From: Thermodesulfobium narugense DSM 14796
GTDB lineage: Bacteria > Thermodesulfobiota > Thermodesulfobiia > Thermodesulfobiales > Thermodesulfobiaceae
Assembly (NCBI RefSeq): GCF_000212395.1
Contig: NC_015499.1
Span: forward strand, 709,501-773,500
Length of the DNA: 64,000 bases
Direction of reading: 5' to 3'
Shown: in pieces, positions 9,748 to 18,334 of the stretch
How the letters are laid out: each line of letters begins with the position of its first letter
Numbering within the stretch: position 1 is the stretch's first letter
Notes under the pieces: generated by a model
What the model was told of the DNA's origin: nothing
What the model saw: only the letters and a program-made list of their open reading frames with translations
Databases searched by the model: none
Position numbers and translations under genes: made by a program

Positions 9748-10212
9748 ATGCTGCCAATACCAACAAAGTATTTTATTTCATTTGGAAGCTGTAATGCTGA
9801 TCACCCTCTTAATGCATTTGATGGTGCTCTTCTTTCTGCTGGAGTAGGTAATACTAACCTTGTTAGAGTTAGTAGTATTTTGCCACCGTCTGCCGTTGAA
9901 GTAAAGAATTTAGTTCTACCTTATGGTGCACTAGTTCCTATTGCTTATGCAAGTAAGGTAAGTACAAACAAGGGAGAAAGAATTGCGGCAGCAGCTGGCA
10001 TTGGAATACCAGAAGATCCAAGTCTTCCTGGCTTAATAATGGAGTATAGCTGTTCTGGAAGCAAAGAAGAAGCTGAAAAAACAGTATTAGAAATGGTTGA
10101 AGAGGGTTTTGCAATGAGAGGCTTTAAACTTTTAGAAAAGAAGGCTGTGACTACGGATATCGTAGTCGATAAAGCTGCATGCGCCTTTGCTTGTGTGGTC
10201 CTATGGTATTAG
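9748..10212 (+). CDS. Pyruvoyl-dependent arginine decarboxylase
   Basis: This small enzyme makes agmatine from arginine with a covalently bound pyruvoyl group formed by self-cleavage. The cleavage motif VSSILPP is present (Ser-Ser at about residues 42-43), after GVGNTNLVR. The 154-residue length fits the archaeal and chlamydial family. AAGGAGG at 9731-9737 precedes both an ATG at 9748 (chosen) and a TTG at 9745, so the start is ambiguous by one codon. It overlaps speE by 10 bases. The pair points to an arginine-agmatine route into polyamines. No agmatinase or SpeD is in this window. Confidence 0.93.
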   Translation: MLPIPTKYFISFGSCNADHPLNAFDGALLSAGVGNTNLVRVSSILPPSAVEVKNLVLPYGALVPIAYASKVSTNKGERIAAAAGIGIPEDPSLPGLIMEYSCSGSKEEAEKTVLEMVEEGFAMRGFKLLEKKAVTTDIVVDKAACAFACVVLWY

Positions 10213-11060
10213 GAGATAATAATATACCGATTTTTCAATTCAAAGAAGAACATCTTCCAGGTTCTGGCATATATTTTGATGTAATTGATATACTCTTTAG
10301 TGCGCATTCGAAATATCAAAGAATTGAAGTATTTCAAACCACTAGTTATGGGAAAGTCCTTCTTGTAGACGGAAAGGTAATGCTTACTGAAAGAGATGAA
10401 TTCGTTTATCACGAGATGTTAACTCATGTTCCATTGAATTTGTCAGATAAAATTAAAGAAGTTCTAATTATCGGAGGAGGAGATGGCGGTTCTGCAAGAG
10501 AGTGTTTAAAGCATAAAAATATTAAACATATAAAACAAGTTGAAATTGATGAAATGGTTGTTGAAGTTAGCAAAAAATTCTTTCCTTCTCTGTCAAGTGG
10601 TTTTAATGATCCTAGGTTTGAACTTTGTATTTGCGATGGTATAAATTTTGTTAAACAGACTTCAGACAAGTTTGATCTTGTATTAGTTGATTCTACAGAT
10701 CCAATAGGACCTGCTGTTGGTTTATTTGAGGCTGACTTTTTTGAAAACATAAAAAGAATTCTTAATCCCGAAGGTATTTTAGTTTTTCAGCTTGAATCTC
10801 CATGGTGTCATTTGGAATTTATTAGTGAAGTTAGTAAAAAAGTCAAAAACATCTTTCCGATTTTCAAAAACTATGTTGCATTTATACCAACTTATCCTGC
10901 TGGACTATGGAGCTTCGGTTTTGCATCCTTTACAATAGATCCAATAAAGGAATTACCAAGTGATATATCTATTAGCGATTTAAAGTACTACACAACAGAA
11001 ATACACAAAGCATCCTTTGCGTTACCTAGATTTTTTAAAAATTATGTAAGAGATGTTTAA
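10203..11060 (+). CDS. speE: Spermidine synthase-family aminopropyltransferase
   Basis: SpeE transfers an aminopropyl group from decarboxylated S-adenosylmethionine to putrescine or a related amine. The methyltransferase-like fold shows SAM-site motif IIGGGDGGSARE, then VEIDEMVVE and LVDSTDPIGPA (the catalytic Asp loop). At about 285 residues it is typical. ATG 10203 overlaps the end of the decarboxylase gene; an ATG at 10179 is in frame but lies deeper inside that gene. Because the neighbour makes agmatine, the acceptor may be agmatine, as in Thermus; the sequence cannot decide. Confidence 0.93.
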   Translation: MVLGDNNIPIFQFKEEHLPGSGIYFDVIDILFSAHSKYQRIEVFQTTSYGKVLLVDGKVMLTERDEFVYHEMLTHVPLNLSDKIKEVLIIGGGDGGSARECLKHKNIKHIKQVEIDEMVVEVSKKFFPSLSSGFNDPRFELCICDGINFVKQTSDKFDLVLVDSTDPIGPAVGLFEADFFENIKRILNPEGILVFQLESPWCHLEFISEVSKKVKNIFPIFKNYVAFIPTYPAGLWSFGFASFTIDPIKELPSDISISDLKYYTTEIHKASFALPRFFKNYVRDV

Positions 11061-11251
11061 ATTTTTTGAAAGATTATTTTGTGTTGCAATAGATTTATTT
11101 CAAGTAGTTTTGCGTGTATTTCTTTTTGTTCGCCAAAGATATTAACTAAAAACCATAAATTTTCTTCCTCCGGTTTCAAAAGTGCAACATCTTTTAGAAT
11201 TAAAGTTTCTTCACTTTCCTGGTTTTTATAAAAAGCGCTGGCTTCACACAT
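11057..11251 (-). CDS. CooT-like small protein
   Basis: A 64-residue protein starting MCEASAFY, with the Met-Cys start typical of the CooT family. Its pattern (LILKDVALLKPEEENLWFL, then IFGEQKEIHAKLLEINL) also fits. In Rhodospirillum CooT is a nickel-binding accessory protein for CO dehydrogenase, with Cys2 as ligand. Most members are uncharacterised, so nickel binding here is inference from Cys2. It lies 2 bases after the DUF3842 gene, and this pair is likely an operon. Its stop overlaps the convergent speE stop by 4 bases. Confidence 0.75.
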   Translation of the reverse strand: MCEASAFYKNQESEETLILKDVALLKPEEENLWFLVNIFGEQKEIHAKLLEINLLQHKIIFQKI

Positions 11252-11253
11252 TT

Positions 11254-11697
11254 TTAGCTCGTCCTTTCGATATAATTTTTTAGACGCAAAACTGCGTCTT
11301 CAACTTGATGGGGGAGGGGTTCTTGCTGAGTGAGTGCGATATCTATGTTGGATTGATTAATTGGTAAAAGAATTTTTATTGCTTTTGATTTTGCAACAGC
11401 TTCTGACATTCTTGGAGTAAATTCTCCCATCATAGAATCGGCTACTAAAATGCTAATGGAACCGAGTATATAGTCGGCTTCTGGAACATTCTTTATTATT
11501 GCATTTTCGCCTGATGCACCTTTGTTTGCCTTTGCTTTAAGCATATTTACAGTTGCAAATGCATTTGTTCCTAGTGCTATTATTTCTATATTTTCAATGA
11601 TTTCTGACAGAATTTCTCTAATTTTTAGTACTATTTGTTGTCCTATTCCGCCACCTTGTCCGTCAACAATGGCTACTTTAATGATATTTTTTTCCAT
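11254..11697 (-). CDS. DUF3842 family protein
   Basis: A 147-residue soluble protein with a Gly-rich N-terminal loop (VAIVDGQGGGIGQQIV, residues 8-23) that looks like a nucleotide-binding beta-alpha turn. It also has the conserved segments ALGTNAFATVNMLKAKANKGASGENA and DYILGSISILVADSMMGE. These match my recollection of DUF3842; no function is established. A TAAAAAAGGAGGG-type site precedes the ATG. It is divergent from the PfkB kinase and is followed directly by the CooT-like gene. Confidence 0.8.
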   Translation of the reverse strand: MEKNIIKVAIVDGQGGGIGQQIVLKIREILSEIIENIEIIALGTNAFATVNMLKAKANKGASGENAIIKNVPEADYILGSISILVADSMMGEFTPRMSEAVAKSKAIKILLPINQSNIDIALTQQEPLPHQVEDAVLRLKNYIERTS

Positions 11698-11779
11698 TTA
11701 CCCTCCTTTTTTGCTTTTATTATTATATCAAATTTTGTTTTATAATGTACAAAATTATAAGAATAATTAGGGAGGATTA

Positions 11780-12736
11780 ATGATTTTTTGTGTTGGGACT
11801 ATAGTATTCGATACCATACTTGTAGTTAAAAAGTTAGCATTGGTTAATGATGCAGTGGTAGCTGATGAATACAAAAGGACTTTTGGAGGAGCTGCTGCGA
11901 ATTGTGCTGTTGCAATAAAAAAATTATCCGTAGATTCGGGCCTTATTTCTGTTGTAGGAGATAATGATTTTCACCACGGGTATGAAAGTTACCTCAAAGA
12001 TTTGATGATAGACACAAAGTTTGTATTTAAAGTTCAAAATGGATATTCTCCAAGAAGCATTTTAATTACAAGAGTGCCCGATGGTGCTCAACAAATTTAT
12101 TTCTATGAAGATAAAATAAACTATGAAAAAATTTTAGAATCAAATATTTCTAGTATATTAGACAACTTAGATAAATGTAAGGTGCTACACTTTACTACTG
12201 GCTATTATGATTTCTATAAAAAATTTTTAATTAAATTAAAGGAATTAAAGGATCGAAAAAAAAATATAAAAATTAGTTTTGATCCAGGGCAGCAAACTCT
12301 GACTCAACCTGAAAAAGTAATTGAAATACTGCCATATGTTGATTTTTTGTTTATGAACGAGTTCGAGAATAAAAAATTATGCGAAACCTTAAATGTTGAC
12401 AATATTATGAAATATAAGAAATTTGAACTTTCTTGTGTAAGTTTAGGTAAAAATGGATGTGAGATTTTTTATAACGGAGTAAATTATAAAATTCCAGCTA
12501 TTCCTCCAAAAAAATTTGTGGATTCTACTGGGGCGGGAGATAGTCACAGAGGCGCTTTTTTGGCTTCGTATCTTTTAGGATTTGAGTTTATTGATTGTGC
12601 ATATATAGCAGCCTCTGTATCGTCTTTTGTTCTAGAAAAAGATGGAGCTCAAACTAATTTGCCCACTCTTGATATGGCAATTGAAAGAGCTAAAAAATTT
12701 ACTAATTCAAGGTTTAAAGTTTCACGTCAATCATAG
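11780..12736 (+). CDS. PfkB-family carbohydrate/nucleoside kinase
   Basis: A 318-residue ribokinase-fold kinase. Signature 1 is near residue 36 (FGGAAANCAVAIKKL). Signature 2, with the catalytic Asp, is DSTGAGDSHRGAFLASYLL near residue 250. The substrate is not evident; adenosine, ribose or a sugar phosphate are all possible. GGGAGG precedes the ATG. A TATAAT at 11741-11746 suggests its own promoter. Its last 23 bases overlap the convergent hypothetical gene. Confidence 0.88.
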   Translation: MIFCVGTIVFDTILVVKKLALVNDAVVADEYKRTFGGAAANCAVAIKKLSVDSGLISVVGDNDFHHGYESYLKDLMIDTKFVFKVQNGYSPRSILITRVPDGAQQIYFYEDKINYEKILESNISSILDNLDKCKVLHFTTGYYDFYKKFLIKLKELKDRKKNIKISFDPGQQTLTQPEKVIEILPYVDFLFMNEFENKKLCETLNVDNIMKYKKFELSCVSLGKNGCEIFYNGVNYKIPAIPPKKFVDSTGAGDSHRGAFLASYLLGFEFIDCAYIAASVSSFVLEKDGAQTNLPTLDMAIERAKKFTNSRFKVSRQS

Positions 12737-13154
12737 CTGAGACACCGACTCCTAATACTCTATGGAACTGTAATGGGTTAAGAGAGTCGGATGGTATTAG
12801 TGCTTTAATTCTAAACTTATCATTGCTAAAATTAAGTTCTAACTGCATAACAGCTTGAACTGTTTGCACTCTTTCAGCGGGACCAGAAACCTGTACTGCA
12901 CCAACATACGTCCCGTTCCCTATCGATATAACTGGTACAACTTTTGTCATTTCTTGAGTAGAAATGTTTCTGTTCATTAGTGCTGTGTTAATAAAGTCAT
13001 TTATTTGTCTGCCAAAAATTTTAACTGCTATTGCAATTCCTCCACCTTCTAAAATACTGCTTAGATTGAATGCATAAAGTTTGGCAGGCGATAAAAGAAA
13101 TAAGCTGCAAATTAGAGCTGCAATGGTAACTCTTTGGAAAATAAATTTTCTCAT
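12714..13154 (-). CDS. Hypothetical secreted protein
   Basis: A 146-residue protein not recognised. It has a clear signal peptide (RKFIFQRVTIAALICSLFLL... ending around LYAF, residue 29). The mature part contains a hydrophobic Gly/Ala stretch (GGGIAIAVKIFG) and a VVPVISIGNGTYVGAVQVSG segment. It ends with a likely beta-rich domain without Cys. AAAGGAGGG precedes the ATG, so the gene is real. It is divergent from the DAHP synthase gene, with a TATAAT-like box at 13175-13180 on its strand. Location outside the membrane is the only safe inference. Confidence 0.75.
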   Translation of the reverse strand: MRKFIFQRVTIAALICSLFLLSPAKLYAFNLSSILEGGGIAIAVKIFGRQINDFINTALMNRNISTQEMTKVVPVISIGNGTYVGAVQVSGPAERVQTVQAVMQLELNFSNDKFRIKALIPSDSLNPLQFHRVLGVGVSAMIDVKL

Positions 13155-13211
13155 CTTATCCCTCCTTTATAGCTATTATATTCTAATCTAGATTACAGAT
13201 AAATTAAATCT

Positions 13212-13240
13212 TTGACAAAAGCATAAATTTTTTATAGTAT
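13212..13240 (+). promoter_or_regulatory. Promoter of the aromatic amino acid cluster
   Basis: TTGACA at 13212-13217, a 17-base spacer and TAGTAT at 13235-13240. The DAHP synthase ATG lies 34 bases downstream. The short leader has no room for a riboswitch or attenuator. Confidence 0.6.
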
Positions 13241-13273
13241 TTTCTAAATTAGTTTTATATGGAGGTAATTTCT

Positions 13274-14284
13274 ATGATTATTGTAATGAAACCGTCAGCT
13301 AGTGAAGAGGAGATTAATAGAGTAATTGAGAAGTTAAAGAGTTTAGGCTTTGGGGTTCATCTTTCAAGGGGAGAGGTTCATACTATAATCGGTGCAATTG
13401 GAGATAAGAAATTATTAGTTGAACCTATTGAGGTGTTACCGGGAGTTTCTGAAGTTATACCTGTGAGGAAGCCATATAAAAGAGCTAGCAGAGAATTTCA
13501 TCCTCTGGATACCATCATAAATATGAAAGATTTGAAAATAGGTGGCGAACAATTGGTTGTTATGGCTGGGCCGTGCGCTGTTGAAAGTAGAGAATTGTCT
13601 TTTGAAGTGGCAAAAGCAATTAAACGTTGTGGAGCTAAAATTTTAAGAGGAGGTGCATTTAAGCCCAGATCTAGCCCATACTCTTTTCAAGGATTGGGAG
13701 AAGAAGGATTAAAATATCTTCGAGAGGCTGCCGATGAATACGGGTTAAAGGTTGTTACAGAGGTAATGGATACAAGAGATGTGGAATTGGTCGCCTCTTA
13801 TGCTGACATACTGCAAGTTGGGACAAGAAATATGCAAAATTTCCCCCTATTAAGAGAAGTAGGCGGATGCTCAAAACCTGTTTTACTAAAAAGAGGATTG
13901 TCTTCATCAATTGAAGAGTGGTTATTAGCTGCAGAGTATATTTTGGCTGAAGGAAACCAAGATGTAATTTTGTGTGAAAGAGGAATTAGAACTTTTGAAA
14001 AATATACGAGAAATACCCTTGACTTAAGCGCTGTTCCCCTAGTAAAACAACTTAGTCATCTTCCAATAATTGTTGATCCAAGCCATGCTACAGGAAAGAG
14101 GTCTCTTGTAGCTCCTATGGCAAGAGCTGCCATTGCTTCTGGAGCAGATGGATTGATGATAGAGGTTCATCCAAGGCCAGAAGAAGCCCTCTCAGATGGA
14201 CCTCAGTCTCTTAATTTGAATGAATTTGAGACACTTATGAAGGAAATTCGCCCGATAGCAAAAGTATTGAATAGAACTTTGTAA
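13274..14284 (+). CDS. aroF: 3-deoxy-7-phosphoheptulonate synthase (DAHP synthase)
   Basis: First enzyme of the shikimate pathway, joining PEP and erythrose-4-phosphate. The N-terminal ~70 residues form the ferredoxin-like regulatory domain seen in the Thermotoga-type enzyme. The barrel follows: [40 protein letters not shown] and [12 protein letters not shown]. The 336-residue length fits. ATG 13274 has GGAGGT seven bases upstream; the ATG at 13259 sits before that site and is rejected. It leads aroF-tyrA-aroA. The N-terminal domain suggests feedback by an aromatic amino acid, by analogy only. Confidence 0.96.
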   Translation: MIIVMKPSASEEEINRVIEKLKSLGFGVHLSRGEVHTIIGAIGDKKLLVEPIEVLPGVSEVIPVRKPYKRASREFHPLDTIINMKDLKIGGEQLVVMAGPCAVESRELSFEVAKAIKRCGAKILRGGAFKPRSSPYSFQGLGEEGLKYLREAADEYGLKVVTEVMDTRDVELVASYADILQVGTRNMQNFPLLREVGGCSKPVLLKRGLSSSIEEWLLAAEYILAEGNQDVILCERGIRTFEKYTRNTLDLSAVPLVKQLSHLPIIVDPSHATGKRSLVAPMARAAIASGADGLMIEVHPRPEEALSDGPQSLNLNEFETLMKEIRPIAKVLNRTL

Positions 14285-14291
14285 AAATACA

Positions 14292-15137
14292 ATGGATTTT
14301 AAAAATATTTGTGTTATAGGACTAGGCCTTATTGGAGGCTCTCTAGCTAAGGCGTTTTCTTTTAATGGGTATAGCGTTTATGGGTATGATTCAAGTATAG
14401 ATACTATTAATTTGGCTAGATCTGATGGATTTTTTCGTCATTTGAACGATAAATTTGACTCTAATATTTCTTTTTGTGATCTTGTCTTCGTATGTGTAAA
14501 TATTGAAAAAACTCTAGAGGCTTTTAAAGCTCTTATACCATATCTAAAAAATAATTGTATTGTATCTGATGTGGCTAGTGTAAAATCGCACTTTTTTGAT
14601 GAAGTGAGCAAAATTATTCCTAAAGATGTAAACTTTATAAGCACTCATCCAATGGCTGGAACTCAGTATAGTGGGTACGAGAATTCTTTTAAAGAAATCT
14701 TTTTTGATAGACCTTTTTTAATAATAGAAAACGAAAATGCTAAGCATTTAGTTAATGAATTTAGTAATTTTTTAAAAATTAATTTAAGAGTTAACATTCA
14801 ACTAATTAGTATTAATGAACATGATAGTCTTGTTTCTTTAGTTAGCCATTTGCCTATGTTTGTTGCACTATCTTTATCGAATACTTTAAGAAAATATGAT
14901 CAAACTTTTCCATATTTGAATTTAGTTGCTGGTCCTGGTTTTAAGGACACATCTAGATTAGCGCTTCAAGATCCAAATTTTACTTATTCAATATTTAAAT
15001 TCAATAAGAAAGAGATCTTGAAAGCTATTGATTCATACATTGATACTTTATCCTCTCTTAGAGACTCTTTTGATAAAGACATAGAGAGATTTAGGTCAGA
15101 AATTGTGGTAGCTAAGGAATTTAGAGGGAGGTTTTAG
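14292..15137 (+). CDS. tyrA: Prephenate dehydrogenase
   Basis: TyrA oxidatively decarboxylates prephenate on the way to tyrosine. The Rossmann motif is IGLGLIGGSLAKA at residues 9-21. The active-site stretches follow: DVASVKSHFFDEV, STHPMAGTQYSGYENS and SLVSHLPMFVALSL with its catalytic His. At 281 residues it has no C-terminal ACT domain. It follows the DAHP synthase gene by 7 bases and precedes aroA by 1 base. Confidence 0.95.
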   Translation: MDFKNICVIGLGLIGGSLAKAFSFNGYSVYGYDSSIDTINLARSDGFFRHLNDKFDSNISFCDLVFVCVNIEKTLEAFKALIPYLKNNCIVSDVASVKSHFFDEVSKIIPKDVNFISTHPMAGTQYSGYENSFKEIFFDRPFLIIENENAKHLVNEFSNFLKINLRVNIQLISINEHDSLVSLVSHLPMFVALSLSNTLRKYDQTFPYLNLVAGPGFKDTSRLALQDPNFTYSIFKFNKKEILKAIDSYIDTLSSLRDSFDKDIERFRSEIVVAKEFRGRF

Positions 15138-15138
15138 A

Positions 15139-16419
15139 TTGAAAATTTTAGGAAAATTTAAAAAGTTTTCTTCAGAAATTTCAGTTCCTTCTGATAAATC
15201 TATTACACATAGACTTTTTATTTTTGCTCTATCAACCAAAAAGGAATCTATTATTAGAAACCCCTTGCTTGGTGCAGATACTTTGTCAACGTTAGCAATA
15301 GTGGAACAGCTTGGTGGGATGGTTAAAAAGCAAGAAAAAGCAATTATTATTAAAGGTAAGGGTTTAAGAGATCTTGATGAACCGACAGATATATTAAACT
15401 GTGGTAATTCTGGAACCACAATAAGGCTTTTTTCGGGTTTATTGGCTTCGGAAAGAAAGGGATTATTTATCTTAACTGGGGATAATTCCCTAAGAAACAG
15501 ACCAATGGGTAGAATAATAAAACCATTATCTATTATGGGAGCCAATATATTTTCAAGAAGAAACTTTTTGGCGCCTTTAGCAATTGTTGGAAATAAGAAT
15601 GGTCTAGATGGTATTAATTACGAAATGCCCATTTCAAGCGCACAGTTAAAGTCGTGTTTAATTTTGGCTGGGCTAAAAGCTAATTCTGATACTATTATTA
15701 TTGAACCATTTCCCTCCAGAGATCATACTGAGCTTATTTTGACTTATTTGGGTGTTAATATAAAAAAAATAAAGAACTCAATATACGTATATCCCTCAGA
15801 AGATCTTAATCCCTTTGATTTAACTGTTCCGGGAGATCCTTCATCTGCAGCATTTTTTGTGGTTCTTGCAGTATTAATACCTGGTTCTAAATTGTTAGTA
15901 AGAGACGTTTGCCTTAATCCTTTAAGGATAGGCTATATCGAAGTACTTAAAAGAATGGGTGCAAATATAAAGCTTGAATACTGTTCCTTTAACCCCGAAC
16001 CAATCGGGAATATTTTTGTAGAAGGGGTGGAGAAGTTAACAGCTACAAATATATCTCCTGAAGAAGTACCTAAAATTATAGATGAGGTGCCTATCATTTC
16101 AATTGCTATGGCGTTGGCTGAGGGAAAAAGTGAAGTATCAGGTGCGCTTGACTTGAGGAAGAAGGAAAGCGATAGAATTAATGCAGTATGTTTTAACTTA
16201 AGAAATATGGGAGTTAAAGTTGTCGAAAAAGAAGATGGCTTTTTGATAGAAGGTACAAATGAGCTTAAACCTTCAAATATTAAAACTTTTGATGATCATA
16301 GAATAGCAATGGCTTTTACTATTGCTTCACTTTTGGCAAACGGGGAAAGCTCAATAGATAACCCATCATGTTGTGCCATTTCTTTTCCAGATTTCTATGA
16401 TAAATTAAAAGAGCTATAA
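15139..16419 (+). CDS. aroA: 3-phosphoshikimate 1-carboxyvinyltransferase (EPSP synthase)
   Basis: Transfers enolpyruvate from PEP to shikimate-3-phosphate. Motifs: VPSDKSITHRLFIFAL near residue 14, the PEP-site LNCGNSGTTIRLFSGLLA near residue 87, RPMGRIIKPL, and ALAEGKSEVSGALDLRKKESDR near the C-terminus. The length of 426 is normal. The start is TTG at 15139, two bases after the tyrA stop, with GGGAGG at 15126-15131. Convergent with the CCA-adding enzyme gene, 11 bases away, with no terminator hairpin between them. Confidence 0.96.
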   Translation: MKILGKFKKFSSEISVPSDKSITHRLFIFALSTKKESIIRNPLLGADTLSTLAIVEQLGGMVKKQEKAIIIKGKGLRDLDEPTDILNCGNSGTTIRLFSGLLASERKGLFILTGDNSLRNRPMGRIIKPLSIMGANIFSRRNFLAPLAIVGNKNGLDGINYEMPISSAQLKSCLILAGLKANSDTIIIEPFPSRDHTELILTYLGVNIKKIKNSIYVYPSEDLNPFDLTVPGDPSSAAFFVVLAVLIPGSKLLVRDVCLNPLRIGYIEVLKRMGANIKLEYCSFNPEPIGNIFVEGVEKLTATNISPEEVPKIIDEVPIISIAMALAEGKSEVSGALDLRKKESDRINAVCFNLRNMGVKVVEKEDGFLIEGTNELKPSNIKTFDDHRIAMAFTIASLLANGESSIDNPSCCAISFPDFYDKLKEL

Positions 16420-16430
16420 AACAATAATTA

Positions 16431-17873
16431 CTACTTTTTTATTTTCAAATTATTGAATTTTTCTAAAAGGAATGCCTTTGCATCTTCTTCGTCTTTAACT
16501 TCTCCCCTTATCATGGCTCCTTTTAACATTTTTAATGCTATGCCAACTGTAGGTCCAGGTTCAAGGTTTAATAGCTTCATTATTTCTTTTCCATTTAGTG
16601 GTAATTTTTTAGGTGGTTCGTAGTAAAGAGACGTCTTAATAATTTTTTTGTATAATCTGTATCTTTCTAATATATAAGAAAGGGTAATTTTCTGGCCTCT
16701 GCTTGATAGTCTGTCTGCTAAACTAAGAAGAGTAATATTGACGGTATAAGGATAAGTTCTGCTTAGAAATTTTAATATATGAGCTTCAGAATTTTCAGGT
16801 GGTATAAAAATCGGTTGCATATGATTCTTAACCAAATGTTTTAGCTCTTTTATCTCTGATTTTGACAGTCGCATTCTTCTGGCAATTTTTTCAACTATTA
16901 TAGAACCTTCCTGATCGTGATTAAGAAAGCTTGTTTTATTAGAATCTAGTTTCATAGTTATAGGTTTTCCCACATCGTGTAAAAGAGTAGCTAACTTTAA
17001 TAATTGTAGATTCTTCCTGCCACCGCCTATTATATGATTTAAATAATGTGTTAGTTTTTCTGATATATCGTGCCAGATAGGAGATTTGAAAAGTAAAATC
17101 CTCTCAAGACATCTGAGTGCTTCAAAAGAATGCTCAAGTCCATTTAAATGATGAAATCTTTGGGGTTCTGCACTAACTTTTTCAAGTAATGTCAGCTCTG
17201 GGAATATTATTTTCAAAATACCTGCTTTCCAGAGATTATAAAGAACGTCAGCAGAATTCTTTAGGTTTAAAATTTTGAAAATTTCATCTCGAACTCGTTC
17301 TGAAGGAACTTGAGATATTAGAGGTGCTTGTTCCATAATCAAAATACCTGTTCTCTCATCTAACTGAAAATTCATTTCGGCGACAAATCTATAGGCTCTA
17401 ATGAGTCTGACAGGGTCTTTGATAAAGGCAAGGTCGCTGGTTAGTCTAATTCTTTTGTTAATTAAATCTCTAATCCCCTCAGCTGAATCAAAGAGAGCTC
17501 CGTCGCTCATTCTTATGGCCATTGAGTTTATTGTAAAATCTCTTTCTAATAAATCTTCTTGAAGGTTACTGCCCTTTGGTTCTGATATGTCTATTTGCAA
17601 ACCTTCTTTTAATATACGAATTGTTTTAGAAGAATAGTTAGCGCCCTTAAGAAAGAAAAACTTCCCGCCTAAATTACTAGCTAATAATTTGGCTATATCT
17701 GACACAGACCCCTCAGAAACGAGGAAGTCATAGTCGCTTATTTCTTTGCCAATTAATAAGTCTCTAACTGCTCCTCCAACTAAAAAAACATCCTCATAAG
17801 CGTTGTTGTCTAATAGGATGTGAATTTTATTGAGCAAACTATTTTTTTCTATTAATTCCTTTAAAGAAGTTAT
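16431..17873 (-). CDS. cca: CCA-adding tRNA nucleotidyltransferase with HD domain (probable ATA start)
   Basis: The class II nucleotidyltransferase head shows FLVGGAVRDLLIGKEISDYDFLV and LLERDFTINSMAIR. An HD phosphohydrolase-type domain follows (LATLLHDVGKP). Such enzymes add or repair the tRNA 3' CCA. Some relatives split A- and CC-addition, so the exact activity is open. The first ATG/GTG/TTG-type codon is TTG at 17837, but the frame stays open upstream and adds (I)TSLKELIEKNS, a natural helix. An AGGGGGAG site lies about 5 bases before an ATA at 17873, so I place the start there (480 residues). It is the last gene of CoADR-XRE-cca. Confidence 0.88.
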   Translation of the reverse strand: MTSLKELIEKNSLLNKIHILLDNNAYEDVFLVGGAVRDLLIGKEISDYDFLVSEGSVSDIAKLLASNLGGKFFFLKGANYSSKTIRILKEGLQIDISEPKGSNLQEDLLERDFTINSMAIRMSDGALFDSAEGIRDLINKRIRLTSDLAFIKDPVRLIRAYRFVAEMNFQLDERTGILIMEQAPLISQVPSERVRDEIFKILNLKNSADVLYNLWKAGILKIIFPELTLLEKVSAEPQRFHHLNGLEHSFEALRCLERILLFKSPIWHDISEKLTHYLNHIIGGGRKNLQLLKLATLLHDVGKPITMKLDSNKTSFLNHDQEGSIIVEKIARRMRLSKSEIKELKHLVKNHMQPIFIPPENSEAHILKFLSRTYPYTVNITLLSLADRLSSRGQKITLSYILERYRLYKKIIKTSLYYEPPKKLPLNGKEIMKLLNLEPGPTVGIALKMLKGAMIRGEVKDEEDAKAFLLEKFNNLKIKK

Positions 17874-17946
17874 TTTTTCTCCCCCTCTTTTGTATATTTA
17901 TAATGTTCAAAAAGTATTTAAATTATAAAACATAATTTTGAAAAAA

Positions 17947-18315
17947 TCAATTTTTTGATTTGTCTGTCTTTTCCCAATTTTCAAGCTTAAATTTTACAAA
18001 ATCTAAAATACTTTTTTGTTCCTCTTTTGACAAAACCTTTAGAGCGTAAAACATCATGCTAAATTCAGGTTCTTCAGAAAACTTCTTTGTTAAATCGTCT
18101 GTAATATAACCTGCTCTTAGATATAAATCTAATTCATCTATCCCAAGAACTGATGCTATATTTTTCAAGACTTTTGGAGATGGTGGTGGCATCTTCCCAG
18201 ATTCGAGCTTATTTACATAACCAGGATCTATCCCAGATAGCAGAGCAAGCCGCCTCTGGTTAATGCCTTTTCGAACTCTTGCTTCTTTTAAGAATTTACC
18301 GAATTCATTTGTCAA
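17947..18315 (-). CDS. XRE-family transcriptional regulator
   Basis: A 122-residue DNA-binding protein. The helix-turn-helix occupies residues 6-62 (FLKEARVRKGINQRRLALLSG, then YVNKLESGKMPPPSPKVLKNIASVLG). The C-terminal half is helical and charged (SKEEQKSILDFVKFKLENWEKTD), perhaps for dimerisation. The start is TTG, preceded by AGAGGTG. It lies 19 bases after the CoADR gene on the same strand, so it may regulate redox genes or itself; target unknown. Confidence 0.88.
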   Translation of the reverse strand: MTNEFGKFLKEARVRKGINQRRLALLSGIDPGYVNKLESGKMPPPSPKVLKNIASVLGIDELDLYLRAGYITDDLTKKFSEEPEFSMMFYALKVLSKEEQKSILDFVKFKLENWEKTDKSKN

Positions 18316-18334
18316 ATTCGTTCACCTCTTTGTA

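Noticed and set aside
17925-17965. Terminator hairpin at the end of the XRE gene
   Set aside because: The AAATCA/TGATTT dyad is weak, AT-only and overlaps the gene's own last codons.
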